A stretch of 64,000 bases of DNA, taken from assembly GCF_019139535.1 (NCBI RefSeq), contig NZ_CP077073.1:3500501-3564500 (forward strand). Direction: 5' to 3'. Within the stretch, counting starts at the first letter, position 1. Each line of letters opens with the position of its first letter. Source of the stretch: Pseudomonas muyukensis (GTDB lineage: Bacteria > Pseudomonadota > Gammaproteobacteria > Pseudomonadales > Pseudomonadaceae). The notes beneath the pieces were generated by a model. That model was not told where the DNA came from. It ran no database searches and saw only the letters and a list, made by a program, of their open reading frames with translations. A program made the position numbers and the translations under genes. This document shows positions 36,656 to 45,016 of this stretch, in pieces.

Positions 36656-38324
36656 GGTTGATCTCCTCCAAGGTGGTGCGGCCGGCGCGGACCAGGTCCA
36701 GGGCCGAGGCCCGCAGCAGGCGCAGGCCGCGCTGGCAGGCCAGCTGCTTGATCTGCCCGAGCGGGCGGCGTTCGACGATCATCTGCCGCAGGTCGTCGTC
36801 CAGGTGCAGCAGCTCGGCAATGGCGCAGCGCCCGCGGTAACCGCTGCCGCGGCACTGGCCGCAGCCCTGGGCGCGGACCAGCTGCCAGCCGCCGACCGCC
36901 TCGCGGCTAAGGCCCGAGGCTGCCAGCAGCTCGTCGTCCGCCTCGCAGGCCTGGGCGCAATGCGGGCAGGCCAGGCGTACCAGGCGCTGGGCCAGCACGG
37001 CGTTGAGCGCCGAGACGAAGCTGTAGGGGTCGACCTGCATCTGGCTGAAACGGCCGATTACGTCGAAGACGTTGTTGGCGTGGATGGTGGTGAACACCAG
37101 GTGCCCGGTGAGCGCCGATTGCACGGCGATCTGCGCGGTGTCCGGGTCGCGGATCTCGCCGACCAGGATCTTGTCCGGGTCATGGCGCAGGATCGAGCGC
37201 AGGCCACGGGCGAAGGTCAGGCCCTTCTTCTCGTTGACCGGGATCTGCAGCACGCCGGGCAGTTGGTACTCGACCGGGTCCTCGATGGTGATGATCTTGT
37301 CCACGCCATGGTTGATCTCGCTGAGCATGGCGTACAGGGTGGTGGTCTTGCCGCTGCCGGTGGGGCCGGTGACCAGGATCATGCCGTAGGGTTCGCCGGC
37401 CAGGCGACGCAGCGCGCGCAGGGTCTGCTCCTCGAAGCCCAGGGCCTGCAGCTGCACGCCGCTGACCTGGTCGCACAGCGCCTGCTTGTCGAGCACCCGC
37501 AGCACCGCGTCCTCGCCGAAGATGCTCGGCATGATCGATACGCGAAAGTCGATCTGACGCTCGCCGATGGCCACCTTGAACCGGCCGTCCTGGGGCACGC
37601 GCTTCTCGCCGATATCCAGCTCGGCCATCACCTTGATGCGCGAGATCACCTGTTCGGCAAAGGTGCTGCCGCTGGCCTTGCCGGCAGCGTTGAGCACGCC
37701 GTCGATGCGGTACTTGATCACCAGGCCCTGGCCGGTCATGCCCAGGTGGATATCGCTGGCGTGCTGCTTGAGGGCGTCGTAGAGGGTCGAGTTGACCAGC
37801 TTGACCACCCGGCTCTGGTCCTCACTGATGCTGGTCAGCGACAAGCGTTGCAGCGGGTCGGCCTCGGTGCTGGCCTCGCTGTCCTGGCCGAGGGCCTCGA
37901 CGGCGTGGAAACTTTCTTCATGGCGGGCAAGGTAGGTGGCCAGGTCGGCGGCGTGGGCCAGGTACAGCGGCAGGCCTTGCAGGCAGTCGTCGATCCAGGC
38001 CAGGCGGGCACTGTCGAAGGGGTCGGCGAACACGCCGATCAGCGCGCCGTCGTGCTCGACCAAGGCGAATTCGCGCTTCAGGCATTGCGCCAGGCTGACC
38101 CGGTCAAAGGCCGGGACGCAGGCGAACAGGGCCTGGGTGGCGAGCATCGGGTAATGCAGGGTGACCGCCAGGCGCTGGGTGAAGGTGGCCGGGGTGTCGC
38201 CGCAGAGGCGCTCCAGGCAGGCCAGCAGGCGCGCTTCGCCGGCTTGCTGGCGGGCCTGGGCGATGAGGTCGCGGGGGTAGCCTCGCGCTGGGTCCAGTGG
38301 ATCTGTATCGAGTGCCTGGGACAT
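36636..38324 (-). CDS. GspE/PilB/MshE-type secretion ATPase
   Basis: A 562-residue hexameric assembly ATPase. N-terminal GspE-N domain; Walker A VTGPTGSGKTTTLYAM near residue 323, Asp box, ITIEDPVEYQLPG, Walker B VGEIRDPDTAQIAVQSALTGH, the His box VFTTIHANN and a tetracysteine zinc site (CPHC..CGQC..C) near 455-510. This marks an extension ATPase, not a PilT-type retraction ATPase. It follows the receiver gene by 53 bases. No GspF/PilC platform gene accompanies it in the window, which is unusual. Confidence 0.92.
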   Translation of the reverse strand: MSQALDTDPLDPARGYPRDLIAQARQQAGEARLLACLERLCGDTPATFTQRLAVTLHYPMLATQALFACVPAFDRVSLAQCLKREFALVEHDGALIGVFADPFDSARLAWIDDCLQGLPLYLAHAADLATYLARHEESFHAVEALGQDSEASTEADPLQRLSLTSISEDQSRVVKLVNSTLYDALKQHASDIHLGMTGQGLVIKYRIDGVLNAAGKASGSTFAEQVISRIKVMAELDIGEKRVPQDGRFKVAIGERQIDFRVSIMPSIFGEDAVLRVLDKQALCDQVSGVQLQALGFEEQTLRALRRLAGEPYGMILVTGPTGSGKTTTLYAMLSEINHGVDKIITIEDPVEYQLPGVLQIPVNEKKGLTFARGLRSILRHDPDKILVGEIRDPDTAQIAVQSALTGHLVFTTIHANNVFDVIGRFSQMQVDPYSFVSALNAVLAQRLVRLACPHCAQACEADDELLAASGLSREAVGGWQLVRAQGCGQCRGSGYRGRCAIAELLHLDDDLRQMIVERRPLGQIKQLACQRGLRLLRASALDLVRAGRTTLEEINRVTFIA

Positions 38325-38377
38325 GGCCTGCGACTCCGCTCAGGGGCGGCGCCGCAGGCCAGGGGCCTTGGGCGCCG

Positions 38378-38908
38378 CTATTCCCCGGTGAGCAGTTGTT
38401 CGTCGTCAGGTTCGGCAGGCCTGCCACCGTTGCGTCGGCGGTCGGCCAGGACCCAGCTGCCATCGTACAACTGCAAGGGGAACGACTCGTTCCTGTTCTG
38501 GCGTCGCTCGACGAACCCCGCGGCGGGGTGGTCCGTGGCCCTGCGCTGGCGCTCGATGCCCATCAGGTCGAAGACGGCGCGGGCCAGTTCCATCAGCGGG
38601 AACGGCTTGAACAGGACATGGCTCACCCCAAGCTCGGCGGCCCGCTCACGAACCTCGGCGGTCGGGTGGGCGGTAATCAGCACGAAATGGCACTGCCTGT
38701 TCCTGCGCACGGCCTCCAGGACCTGAAACCCCTCCATGTCGGGCAAGCGGTAATCCAGCACGATCACGTCCGGTGCCAGGCTCGTGGCCAGTTCGATGCC
38801 AGCGGCACCGTCGTGGGCGAGATGGACCTGCAGGCCTTGCGCCTGCAAATACGCCTGCAGGTTCTGCGCAAGGGTCTGTTCGTCATCGACTACCAGTACT
38901 CTGTTCAC
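38378..38908 (-). CDS. CheY-like response regulator with a short C-terminal extension
   Basis: A 176-residue protein: receiver domain at 1-120 (VLVVDDEQTLAQNLQAYL, phosphoacceptor Asp in VIVLDYRLPD near 53, Thr in LITAHP, Lys in LFKPFP) and a 50-residue tail without recognisable output domain (FVERRQNRNESFPLQLYDGSW). The start is GTG at 38908, preceded by AGGGGAG. It is the first gene behind a sigma-54 promoter and leads the secretion-csgEFG operon, so it may act by protein-protein contact. The kinase is not encoded here. Confidence 0.82.
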   Translation of the reverse strand: MNRVLVVDDEQTLAQNLQAYLQAQGLQVHLAHDGAAGIELATSLAPDVIVLDYRLPDMEGFQVLEAVRRNRQCHFVLITAHPTAEVRERAAELGVSHVLFKPFPLMELARAVFDLMGIERQRRATDHPAAGFVERRQNRNESFPLQLYDGSWVLADRRRNGGRPAEPDDEQLLTGE

Positions 38909-38973
38909 CAAGGTCCACTCCCCTGAACTGCCCGGTTCCCCGGTCTGCGAAGTGCGGCCTTGTAGAGGCTTGA

Positions 38974-38988
38974 GCAGGCTTCGTGCCA
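38974..38988 (-). promoter_or_regulatory. Sigma-54 promoter of the receiver/secretion/csgEFG operon
   Basis: On the minus strand TGGCAC-GAAGC-CTGC, one base off the consensus at the -12 box, lies 66 bases before the GTG start of the receiver gene. Confidence 0.65.
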
Positions 38989-39072
38989 GGCATGAAAAAT
39001 CATCGCACACCGCTGTTAAGTCACTGATATTGCTTAAACTACTTTGCCGCTTTGGGCCGCGCGAGCGGGCGG

Positions 39073-39134
39073 TTCCCCACAACCGGGGAAGCTGATGGCA
39101 CATTGCCCTGCGGCGATTCCCCAACACTGGGGAA
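39073..39134. promoter_or_regulatory. Two 18-bp palindromes, TTCCCCACAACCGGGGAA and TTCCCCAACACTGGGGAA
   Basis: The two sites (39073-39090 and 39117-39134) are centred 44 bases apart, about four helical turns, and lie 85-160 bases upstream of the sigma-54 promoter at 38974-38988. Position, symmetry and phasing are those of upstream activating sequences bound by a sigma-54 enhancer-binding protein. A third copy precedes the csg operon at 19958. Confidence 0.65.
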
Positions 39135-39151
39135 TCGCCTTGGCTAGCCCC

Positions 39152-39787
39152 TCAATCGGCGCGCTCCACTGTAGCCCAATCACGCAAACGTTGGCGCGCC
39201 GCTTGCCGCGCCTGGGCCTGCAATTGCGCGACAAGCGCATCCCTGGCCAGGCGCAGGCCGTGTTCAGTTGAGACAGAAGTATTATCACTTTGGTTCTGCT
39301 TTGCTTGCAGTGCTTGCCCATTGGCTTGATGGAAGGCGGCGATTTCGGCGGCGCTGGGCTCGGCGATGACGGTCAGCCGGGCATAGGCTTGCTGGGCGGC
39401 CAGTTCATGACGAGTGTAGTCCGCGAAGCCCGGGCGATCGAAGCCCGCCTCCTGCAGCCGCCGCTCGAACAGCGCCGGGCTGGCGAACGCCGCTTCCACT
39501 GCGGCCACCTGGGCCTGGACCTGCGCGTCGCTGATCTCGATGCCCTGGCGCCGCGCCTCCTGCCACAGCAGCTCCTTGTCGATCAGCTCATCCAGCGCCT
39601 GGTCGCGCAGGCGCTTGTACAGCGTGGGGTTGCGGATGCTGGTCAGCGCCCGGCCCTGGGCCTGGAGGTAGTCGCTGAAGTAGCGCTCCAGGCGCAGCAC
39701 GCCGATTTCCACGCCGTTGACCCGCGCCACAGGCTGCTCGGCGTAGCTCAGCTGGGCGAACAGCAACAGGCAAAGCAACATTCTCAT
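39152..39787 (-). CDS. SurA-N-like periplasmic chaperone without a rotamase domain
   Basis: A 211-residue periplasmic protein with a signal peptide (LLCLLLFAQLSYA) and a SurA/PrsA-type N domain: VARVNGVEIGVLRLERYF, LRDQALDELIDKELLWQEARRQGIEISDAQVQAQVAAVE. The parvulin core of canonical SurA is missing and the C terminus is a long helix. Probably a holdase for an exported client of this cluster. It precedes the sigma-54 region and is 87 bases downstream of the cytochrome fusion gene. Confidence 0.75.
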   Translation of the reverse strand: MRMLLCLLLFAQLSYAEQPVARVNGVEIGVLRLERYFSDYLQAQGRALTSIRNPTLYKRLRDQALDELIDKELLWQEARRQGIEISDAQVQAQVAAVEAAFASPALFERRLQEAGFDRPGFADYTRHELAAQQAYARLTVIAEPSAAEIAAFHQANGQALQAKQNQSDNTSVSTEHGLRLARDALVAQLQAQARQAARQRLRDWATVERAD

Positions 39788-39874
39788 CAGCGCATCCTCG
39801 CTACCAACCTGTAGAAGCCAGCCTTGCCGGCGAACCCTGGGACGCCCCGCCCCCGCGCCAGATCCTGGATTCGT

Positions 39875-41368
39875 TCATGGCATCTGCGCCGCTGCACGAT
39901 ACGGCGCCACCTCGACAAACCGCGGCCCCGGCAAGCTGACCGCCACCACATGGGCACCTGCCAGGCCCTGGCGCCGCCCCGGGCCAAACCCCAGCAACGG
40001 GGTCAGCCCGGTGTCGACGTCATGCAACTGCTCCAGGGCCGCCAGCAACTGCTCGCGGCTGGCATCGCGGCCAACCTGCTGCAACGCCTCCGTCAGCAGC
40101 CGCCAGGCACACAAGGTGCTGACCTGCAACGAGGCCTGCCGGGCATCCAGCCCCTGGCGCCGCTGCATCCCGGCCAGGGCCGCCCTGCCCTGCGCGGTCC
40201 AGTCGCCGGGCACGAAGGGGTAAGCCAGGAACACCCGCTGCGACCACTGCGCCGGCAAACCTGGCACGGCACTGGCCACTTGCGCCGAGGCCGCGAACAG
40301 ATAGGGGGTGCGCCCAACGGCCTGCAAGCGCCCGGCCAGCTCGGCGAAGGCCTGGGCTCGGCCCACAAAGACGATGCCCTCGCCCGCGGCCTGGGTGGCG
40401 ACGGCCTCTTGCGGCGGCGGTGGCGACCACCCCAGCTGCTGCAGGCGCTGGCGCAAGGCCTCGGCGTCGGCGGCCTGGTCGGCTCCGGCATAGACGATCT
40501 GCAGGTTCTCCAGGCGCAAGGTTTCGCGGGCATGCAGCGCAACGCTGAGCAACTGTTCGGGCACGCTGGGCAAGGGGTCGAATACCAGGCTGGCGCCGCC
40601 TGTACGAGGCGTGCTGCCAATCAACGGCACGCCCGCGCGCTCCAGGGCCTGGGTCTGGAGCAGCGGCGCCACGGGCGCGACCAGCGCGAACACCTGTTGT
40701 TGCAACAGCGCCTGCAATGCCTGCTGGGTGCTGACCGGGTCGTATCCCGGATCCTGCACCACCAGTTGCACGCGCCGGCCATGCACGCCGCCCAGCCGGT
40801 TCAGTTGCTCGACACTATCCTCCAGCACTGCGCGCACCACCCGCCCAGCCTCAGCCAGCGGCCCCTGCTGCGGCAGCAGGGTGCCCAGGCGCAAGGTGTT
40901 CTCTTGCACGCCGGGATCGCGTTCCTCGCCCAGGCGCTTGAGGTAGGCCGTGAGGTTGCGCTGGTCGGCCAGGGTCAGCTCGAAGCGCGGCATCGCCGGG
41001 TCGAGGCGGTTGCCGGCAGGGTCGATGCCGCTACGGATGACGCGCGCCAGGCTGGCGTCGCTGTAGGCCGGGTAGCGCCGGCTATTGCTTTCGCGCTCGC
41101 CCTGGCCCAGCGCCAGGCGCTGCCAGTCCAGGCTCGGCGGGCGCACCCCGCCTTCGCTGCGGCCACGGCCATCGTTGCCGTGGCAACTGGCGCAAGGCAG
41201 CACGCTGGCCGGCACGCTGATGTCGCTGGCGCCGACCCGGGCGGTGAGTTGGGCGTCGCTGCTGGACAGGCCTTCGCGGTACAAGCGTTTGCCGGCTTGT
41301 TCGTTCGCGCTGAGGTCAAGGGCCACAGCGGGGCCCTGGGACGCCAGGCAGTAGATAAGAGCCATCAT
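39875..41368 (-). CDS. Periplasmic cytochrome c / ABC substrate-binding fusion
   Basis: A 497-residue exported protein. After a signal peptide (MMALIYCLASQGPAVA) comes a mono-heme cytochrome c domain with CASCH at 59-63 and a later MPRFELTLADQRNLTAYLKRL carrying the Met ligand near 115. From about 140 to the end is a type I periplasmic-binding fold (LRLGTLLPQQGPLAEAGRVVRAVLEDSVEQLNRLGGV), as in branched-chain amino-acid or amide receptors. No permease is nearby, so it is probably a redox or sensor protein rather than an importer. The start is uncertain: ATG at 41368 or 41365, or TTG six codons earlier with AAGG upstream. Confidence 0.82.
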   Translation of the reverse strand: MMALIYCLASQGPAVALDLSANEQAGKRLYREGLSSSDAQLTARVGASDISVPASVLPCASCHGNDGRGRSEGGVRPPSLDWQRLALGQGERESNSRRYPAYSDASLARVIRSGIDPAGNRLDPAMPRFELTLADQRNLTAYLKRLGEERDPGVQENTLRLGTLLPQQGPLAEAGRVVRAVLEDSVEQLNRLGGVHGRRVQLVVQDPGYDPVSTQQALQALLQQQVFALVAPVAPLLQTQALERAGVPLIGSTPRTGGASLVFDPLPSVPEQLLSVALHARETLRLENLQIVYAGADQAADAEALRQRLQQLGWSPPPPQEAVATQAAGEGIVFVGRAQAFAELAGRLQAVGRTPYLFAASAQVASAVPGLPAQWSQRVFLAYPFVPGDWTAQGRAALAGMQRRQGLDARQASLQVSTLCAWRLLTEALQQVGRDASREQLLAALEQLHDVDTGLTPLLGFGPGRRQGLAGAHVVAVSLPGPRFVEVAPYRAAAQMP

Positions 41369-41394
41369 CCATGAAAGCCCCAAGCGAAACCTTG

Positions 41395-41510
41395 GGGGAG
41401 CGGCCTTGCGTCGCGCAAGGGGCGCGCGGCGACTTCGGGATGTCAGCACAGACACATGAATCGCCGGGGCTGCGTCGCAGCCCTTTCGCGACGCAAGGCC
41501 GCTCCTACAG
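41395..41510. repeat. REP inverted pair
   Basis: GGGGGAGCGGCCTTGCGTCG on the left and its complement ending CTCCTACAG on the right, separated by about 60 bases; same type as at 268-384. It divides the Sco genes from the cytochrome fusion within the operon, where it may cause partial transcript processing. Confidence 0.85.
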
Positions 41511-41562
41511 GCGTTGCGCCAGCGCTCGACAATGTGTTGCCACAGCGACCGGGCCATGGCTG

Positions 41563-42210
41563 CTATCGCCCGGCCAGGGGTTGGGCCAGCAGTTGCAAGC
41601 GCTGGGCAATGGCCGCAGGCGGCGCGTCTGGGCGGATCTTGCTCCAGCGCTTGCCCGCCACGTCGCCGGCGATCAGCTGGGTCGAGTGCTGTTCAGGGCT
41701 GGGCAGGAACTGCCCCAACCGCCCGAGCACCAGCTCGACGCTGGCCTTGTCGCCTGTGAGGAACAGCCAGTTCGGTCCATCCACCCCCTGCTGGCCGGCA
41801 AAGGCCTTGAGCACCTCGGGGCTGTCGTTGAGCGGGTCGCTGCTCACCGAGACGAAGGTCACCTGCGCCGCCAGCGCCGGCCCCATGGCCTCGCGCACCT
41901 CGCGCAGCTTGCGGGTGATCAGCGGGCAGGCATCGTTGCAGTGGGTGAAGATCACATTGAGCATCACCACCTTGTCCTTGAGCACATCGCTGTAGAAGCG
42001 CAGCGCGCGGCCGTTCTGGTCTTTGAGCACGGTATCGGTGAACCAGGCCTGCGCATCGCGGGTACCGCCGCCGCTGACCATCGGCTGCGGCGCAGGTTGC
42101 GCGGTCGGGGCGTGGCCCTCGTGGGCCAACGCCATCGAGGTGAAGATCCACAGGCAGGCCGCCAGCACCAGCCAGTCGAGGCTGCGCATGCGTGAAGTGT
42201 GGCTACTCAT
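41563..42210 (-). CDS. SCO1/SenC-type copper/thioredoxin-like protein
   Basis: A 215-residue periplasmic protein (N-terminal hydrophobic anchor or signal WLVLAACLWIFTSMALA) with the SCO fold: VIFTHCNDACPLI gives the C-x3-C copper site at Cys91 and Cys95, and a downstream histidine (HSTQLIAGD) is the probable third ligand. SCO proteins deliver copper or reduce thiols for cuproenzymes. It overlaps the second SCO gene by ATGA. The natural client is the multicopper oxidase MnxG. Confidence 0.87.
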   Translation of the reverse strand: MSSHTSRMRSLDWLVLAACLWIFTSMALAHEGHAPTAQPAPQPMVSGGGTRDAQAWFTDTVLKDQNGRALRFYSDVLKDKVVMLNVIFTHCNDACPLITRKLREVREAMGPALAAQVTFVSVSSDPLNDSPEVLKAFAGQQGVDGPNWLFLTGDKASVELVLGRLGQFLPSPEQHSTQLIAGDVAGKRWSKIRPDAPPAAIAQRLQLLAQPLAGR

Positions 42211-42860
42211 GGTTGAGCCTCCTGGCCGGCGATGGCCGTGCTCTTGGCATGCACCCGGCGGGCGCCGAGGCGGTTGATCTCGGTGACCAGCACGTTGGGG
42301 TCGGTGAAACCGTAAAAACGTGTCCAATGGCCACTGCGCCCGTCACCGACCAGGATCAGCGGCGGGTGCTCGCTGAGGTTGGCGCTGAAACTGCCCAGCC
42401 CCTTGAGGGTTTCGCTGATGGCGTAGGGCGAGCCGGTCAACCAGCTCCAGCCCGGCCCGTGCTGGAAGGCCCGGGCATACCCGGCCAGGCGCTTGGCATC
42501 GTCGCGCTGCGGGTCGATGCTGATCGACACCAGGCGGATCTCCTCCCCCACCCGACCGCCGAGCTGCTGCTGGACCTTGCTCATGATCGACGACACCACC
42601 GGGCACACCGTGGTGCAACTGGTGTAGATGAAGCCCATGACCACCAGGTGGTCGCCGACCAGGTCCTGTTCCAGGCGCACCGGCATGCCGTCCTGGTCAA
42701 GCAGCGGCACATCGGCGAAGCGCACGCTGGCCTTTTCCTGGCGGGCGGCGGGCGGCTCGGCGGGCTTGGCGCCGTGCTCATGGCCGGCATGGGCCAGGGC
42801 CAACGGGCTGGCCAGCAACAGGCTCAAGCCCAGCAGGGTGATGGCGGTGGGTCGATTCAT
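42207..42860 (-). CDS. SCO1/SenC-type copper protein
   Basis: A 217-residue exported protein (signal ITLLGLSLLLASPLALA) with a His-rich start of the mature part (HAGHEHG) and the C-x3-C site YTSCTTVCPVV at Cys82 and Cys86, then SISIDPQRD. A histidine in LSEHPPLILV is the likely third copper ligand. With the neighbouring paralogue it forms a tandem copper-delivery pair; both are coupled by overlaps to the propeller gene upstream and to each other. Confidence 0.88.
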   Translation of the reverse strand: MNRPTAITLLGLSLLLASPLALAHAGHEHGAKPAEPPAARQEKASVRFADVPLLDQDGMPVRLEQDLVGDHLVVMGFIYTSCTTVCPVVSSIMSKVQQQLGGRVGEEIRLVSISIDPQRDDAKRLAGYARAFQHGPGWSWLTGSPYAISETLKGLGSFSANLSEHPPLILVGDGRSGHWTRFYGFTDPNVLVTEINRLGARRVHAKSTAIAGQEAQP

Positions 42861-44836
42861 CGCAGGCTCCTGGGTTCCCCTTGGGAAGCGGTAGGCGTCG
42901 CCGTGGCCGGCAGCACGCGCAGGCTGGTGTAGTTCTCTTCGGCGAAGGTGCGACCAAGGCTGGGCGACTGCACGTGCAGGTACCAGGCGCCGGCCTCGGC
43001 CAGCTCCAGCGCGGCCTGGTAGACCCCCTCGCCCATGTCCACCAGTTGCACGTTGCGCGGCAGCGACGAGGGCGCGAGGAAGTAGCGCAGGGTCAGGTCG
43101 CTCAGGCCGGTGCGCGGCTGCCCGTCCTCGCCGAGGATGCGCACCCGGGCCAGGTACGGGCTGTGCTGGCGCGCCAGCTGGTCGGCACCGATGAACTCGG
43201 CATGCACGCGCTTGTGCAGGCTGGACTGCGGCAGCGCCGCCACTTCGGTGCTGAAGCAATGGATGATCTGCGGCTGGTTGAGCAGGAACGCCACATCGAA
43301 GGTGCCGGCGGCCGGCAGTTTCACCGTCGAGCCATACACCCCCGGCGCCACCTCGCGCAGGCTGCGGTCGATGACCATGGCCGCGCGGGCCTGCTGGCCG
43401 CGGTTGTTGTAGCCGGACATCGGCGCGTTCATGCCTTCGGCGTAGAAGTAGGTGGTGTTGTCCACCGGGTTGACCACGAACACCGCGTTGTCGTCGCGCG
43501 ACACGCTCACGCCCTGGGCCAGTGGCAGGTCGCCGGCCTGGCGCGGCGCCGCGGGCCCGGCCTCGAAGCCCTGGACGATCGGCTCACGGCCCTGGCCGAG
43601 GCTGGCCAGGTTGATCATGCTGACTTTCGCCGAGGCCAGGCCGCGCACGTAGGCATAGCCCTTGGTGAAGGTCAGCTGGTAGGGCTCGGCGGCCACCGGG
43701 ATGCGGTGGAGCAACTGGTCGTTGCTGGCATCGATCACCAGGGCCTGGTTCTCCAGGGTGTTGAGCACCACGCCATAGCGCCCGTCGCGGCTGAAGCGCA
43801 TCGGCCCCAGGCCCTGCTCGGCCTTGACCTTGTGGCGCAACTGGTGGCTGCGGGCGTCGATCACCCACACCACGCCCTCCTCGCCATCGACCACATACAC
43901 CGCCTGGGACAACGGCGAATAGGCCACCGCCAACGGCTGGCGGCCGACCTCGAGGGTTTTCACCAGGCGCATCTGGGCGATGTCGATGACGCTCAAGGTG
44001 CCGGCGTCGCGGTTGCTGACGAAGGCGTACCGCGAGTCGGCGCTGAAGGCGATCTCGTGGTGGCCGGAGCCGGTGGCGAACGATTTGAGCGTGGTGCGGC
44101 TGGGCACATCGATCACCGTCACCCCGCCCTTGGCCGGATCGCTGCTGTTGTTGCCCACCCACAGCAGGCGCTGGTCAGGTTGCAGGGCCACCCGCAGCGG
44201 CTGTTCGCCGGCCTCCAGGGTGGCCACGCGGGTGAAGGTCTCGGTGTCTATCAACGCCACCTGGTTGCGTTCGGGCATGGACACGAACACCTGCTTGTCG
44301 TCGCCGGTGGCCACCCAGTCCATGGGCCGGCCGGGCAGGTCGATGCGCGCCAGGGTGCTGGTGACCCCGCCCACCGAAACCGTGGGGTCGATCACCGTGA
44401 GGCTGGCGTCCTTGTTCAGCACCAGCAGGAAGTAGCTGTTGAGGTCGAGCAAGGGTCGGGCGCCGATGCTGCTTTTGAGGAACAGCGCCACCCGTGCCTT
44501 GCAGCTGCTGTCGCGATCACCGAGCGGGGCCGCTTGCGCCGGGTCCAGCCAGGCACCGGGGGCCATGCCCGAGAGCGGCTGGCCGCTGGCCTGGTCGCTG
44601 AGCTTGAAGCGGATGCTGGCGAAGTCGCCCTCGCGCAGTTCGCTGCCGCTCAGGGGCCGCGCCTCGAACTCGACGGTCACCCCGTCGCGGCTGAGGCGAT
44701 GCAGGGCCTGGGGATCGGCGGCCTCCTGCAACAGCTCGCGGGGGTCGCACCAGAGCTTTTCGTAGGCGATCCCCAGGCCGATCAGCGCGCTGCCCAGCAG
44801 CAGGCCCAGGTATACCGGGCGCAGCTTGCGGTTCAT
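42857..44836 (-). CDS. Membrane-anchored YVTN-type beta-propeller protein
   Basis: A 659-residue protein anchored by one N-terminal helix (VYLGLLLGSALIGLGIAYEKLW). The core (about 140-470) is a beta propeller with repeated blades (VFVSMPERNQVALIDTETFTRVATLEAG, YAFVSNRDAGTLSVIDIAQMRLVKTLEVG, VYVVDGEEGVVWVIDARSHQLRHKV), followed by a C-terminal Ig-like region (RVRILGEDGQPRTGLSDLTLRYFLAP). Such proteins bind redox partners or scaffold assemblies in the periplasm. The ATG at 44836 overlaps the stop of a 14-codon leader frame. It is the first structural gene behind its own sigma-54 promoter. Confidence 0.8.
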   Translation of the reverse strand: MNRKLRPVYLGLLLGSALIGLGIAYEKLWCDPRELLQEAADPQALHRLSRDGVTVEFEARPLSGSELREGDFASIRFKLSDQASGQPLSGMAPGAWLDPAQAAPLGDRDSSCKARVALFLKSSIGARPLLDLNSYFLLVLNKDASLTVIDPTVSVGGVTSTLARIDLPGRPMDWVATGDDKQVFVSMPERNQVALIDTETFTRVATLEAGEQPLRVALQPDQRLLWVGNNSSDPAKGGVTVIDVPSRTTLKSFATGSGHHEIAFSADSRYAFVSNRDAGTLSVIDIAQMRLVKTLEVGRQPLAVAYSPLSQAVYVVDGEEGVVWVIDARSHQLRHKVKAEQGLGPMRFSRDGRYGVVLNTLENQALVIDASNDQLLHRIPVAAEPYQLTFTKGYAYVRGLASAKVSMINLASLGQGREPIVQGFEAGPAAPRQAGDLPLAQGVSVSRDDNAVFVVNPVDNTTYFYAEGMNAPMSGYNNRGQQARAAMVIDRSLREVAPGVYGSTVKLPAAGTFDVAFLLNQPQIIHCFSTEVAALPQSSLHKRVHAEFIGADQLARQHSPYLARVRILGEDGQPRTGLSDLTLRYFLAPSSLPRNVQLVDMGEGVYQAALELAEAGAWYLHVQSPSLGRTFAEENYTSLRVLPATATPTASQGEPRSLR

Positions 44837-44877
44837 GCCGGCACGCGAGGGGTGGGGAGTTCGAGGGGGCTGAGCAT
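44833..44877 (-). CDS. Candidate 14-residue leader peptide overlapping the propeller start
   Basis: ATG at 44877 follows a very good ribosome site (GGAGGTGCAGC) and encodes MLSPLELPTPRVPA, stopping at TGA inside the ATGA that starts the propeller gene. The propeller ATG itself has no ribosome site, so its translation may depend on coupling to this frame. Confidence 0.5.
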   Translation of the reverse strand: MLSPLELPTPRVPA

Positions 44878-44919
44878 GCTGCACCTCCACAGGTTCAAGG
44901 GGTCTCTGAAGGGGTGCAA

Positions 44920-44934
44920 GCAAGCGTTGTGCCA
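44920..44934 (-). promoter_or_regulatory. Sigma-54 promoter of the propeller/Sco operon
   Basis: Minus-strand TGGCAC-AACGC-TTGC is an exact consensus match, 43 bases before the leader ATG and 84 before the propeller ATG. Confidence 0.78.
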
Positions 44935-45016
44935 TGAAATAAAGGCTTTTTAATCAATGGCTTGGATCTTGGGTGGTCGAGGATGCTGGGGGGGGTGACC
45001 CAAAGCCGGGGGGCGC

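Noticed and set aside
39096..39111. TGGCACATTGCCCTGC on the plus strand as a sigma-54 promoter
   Set aside because: The -12 GC is one base out of register with the -24 GG, and no plus-strand gene follows.
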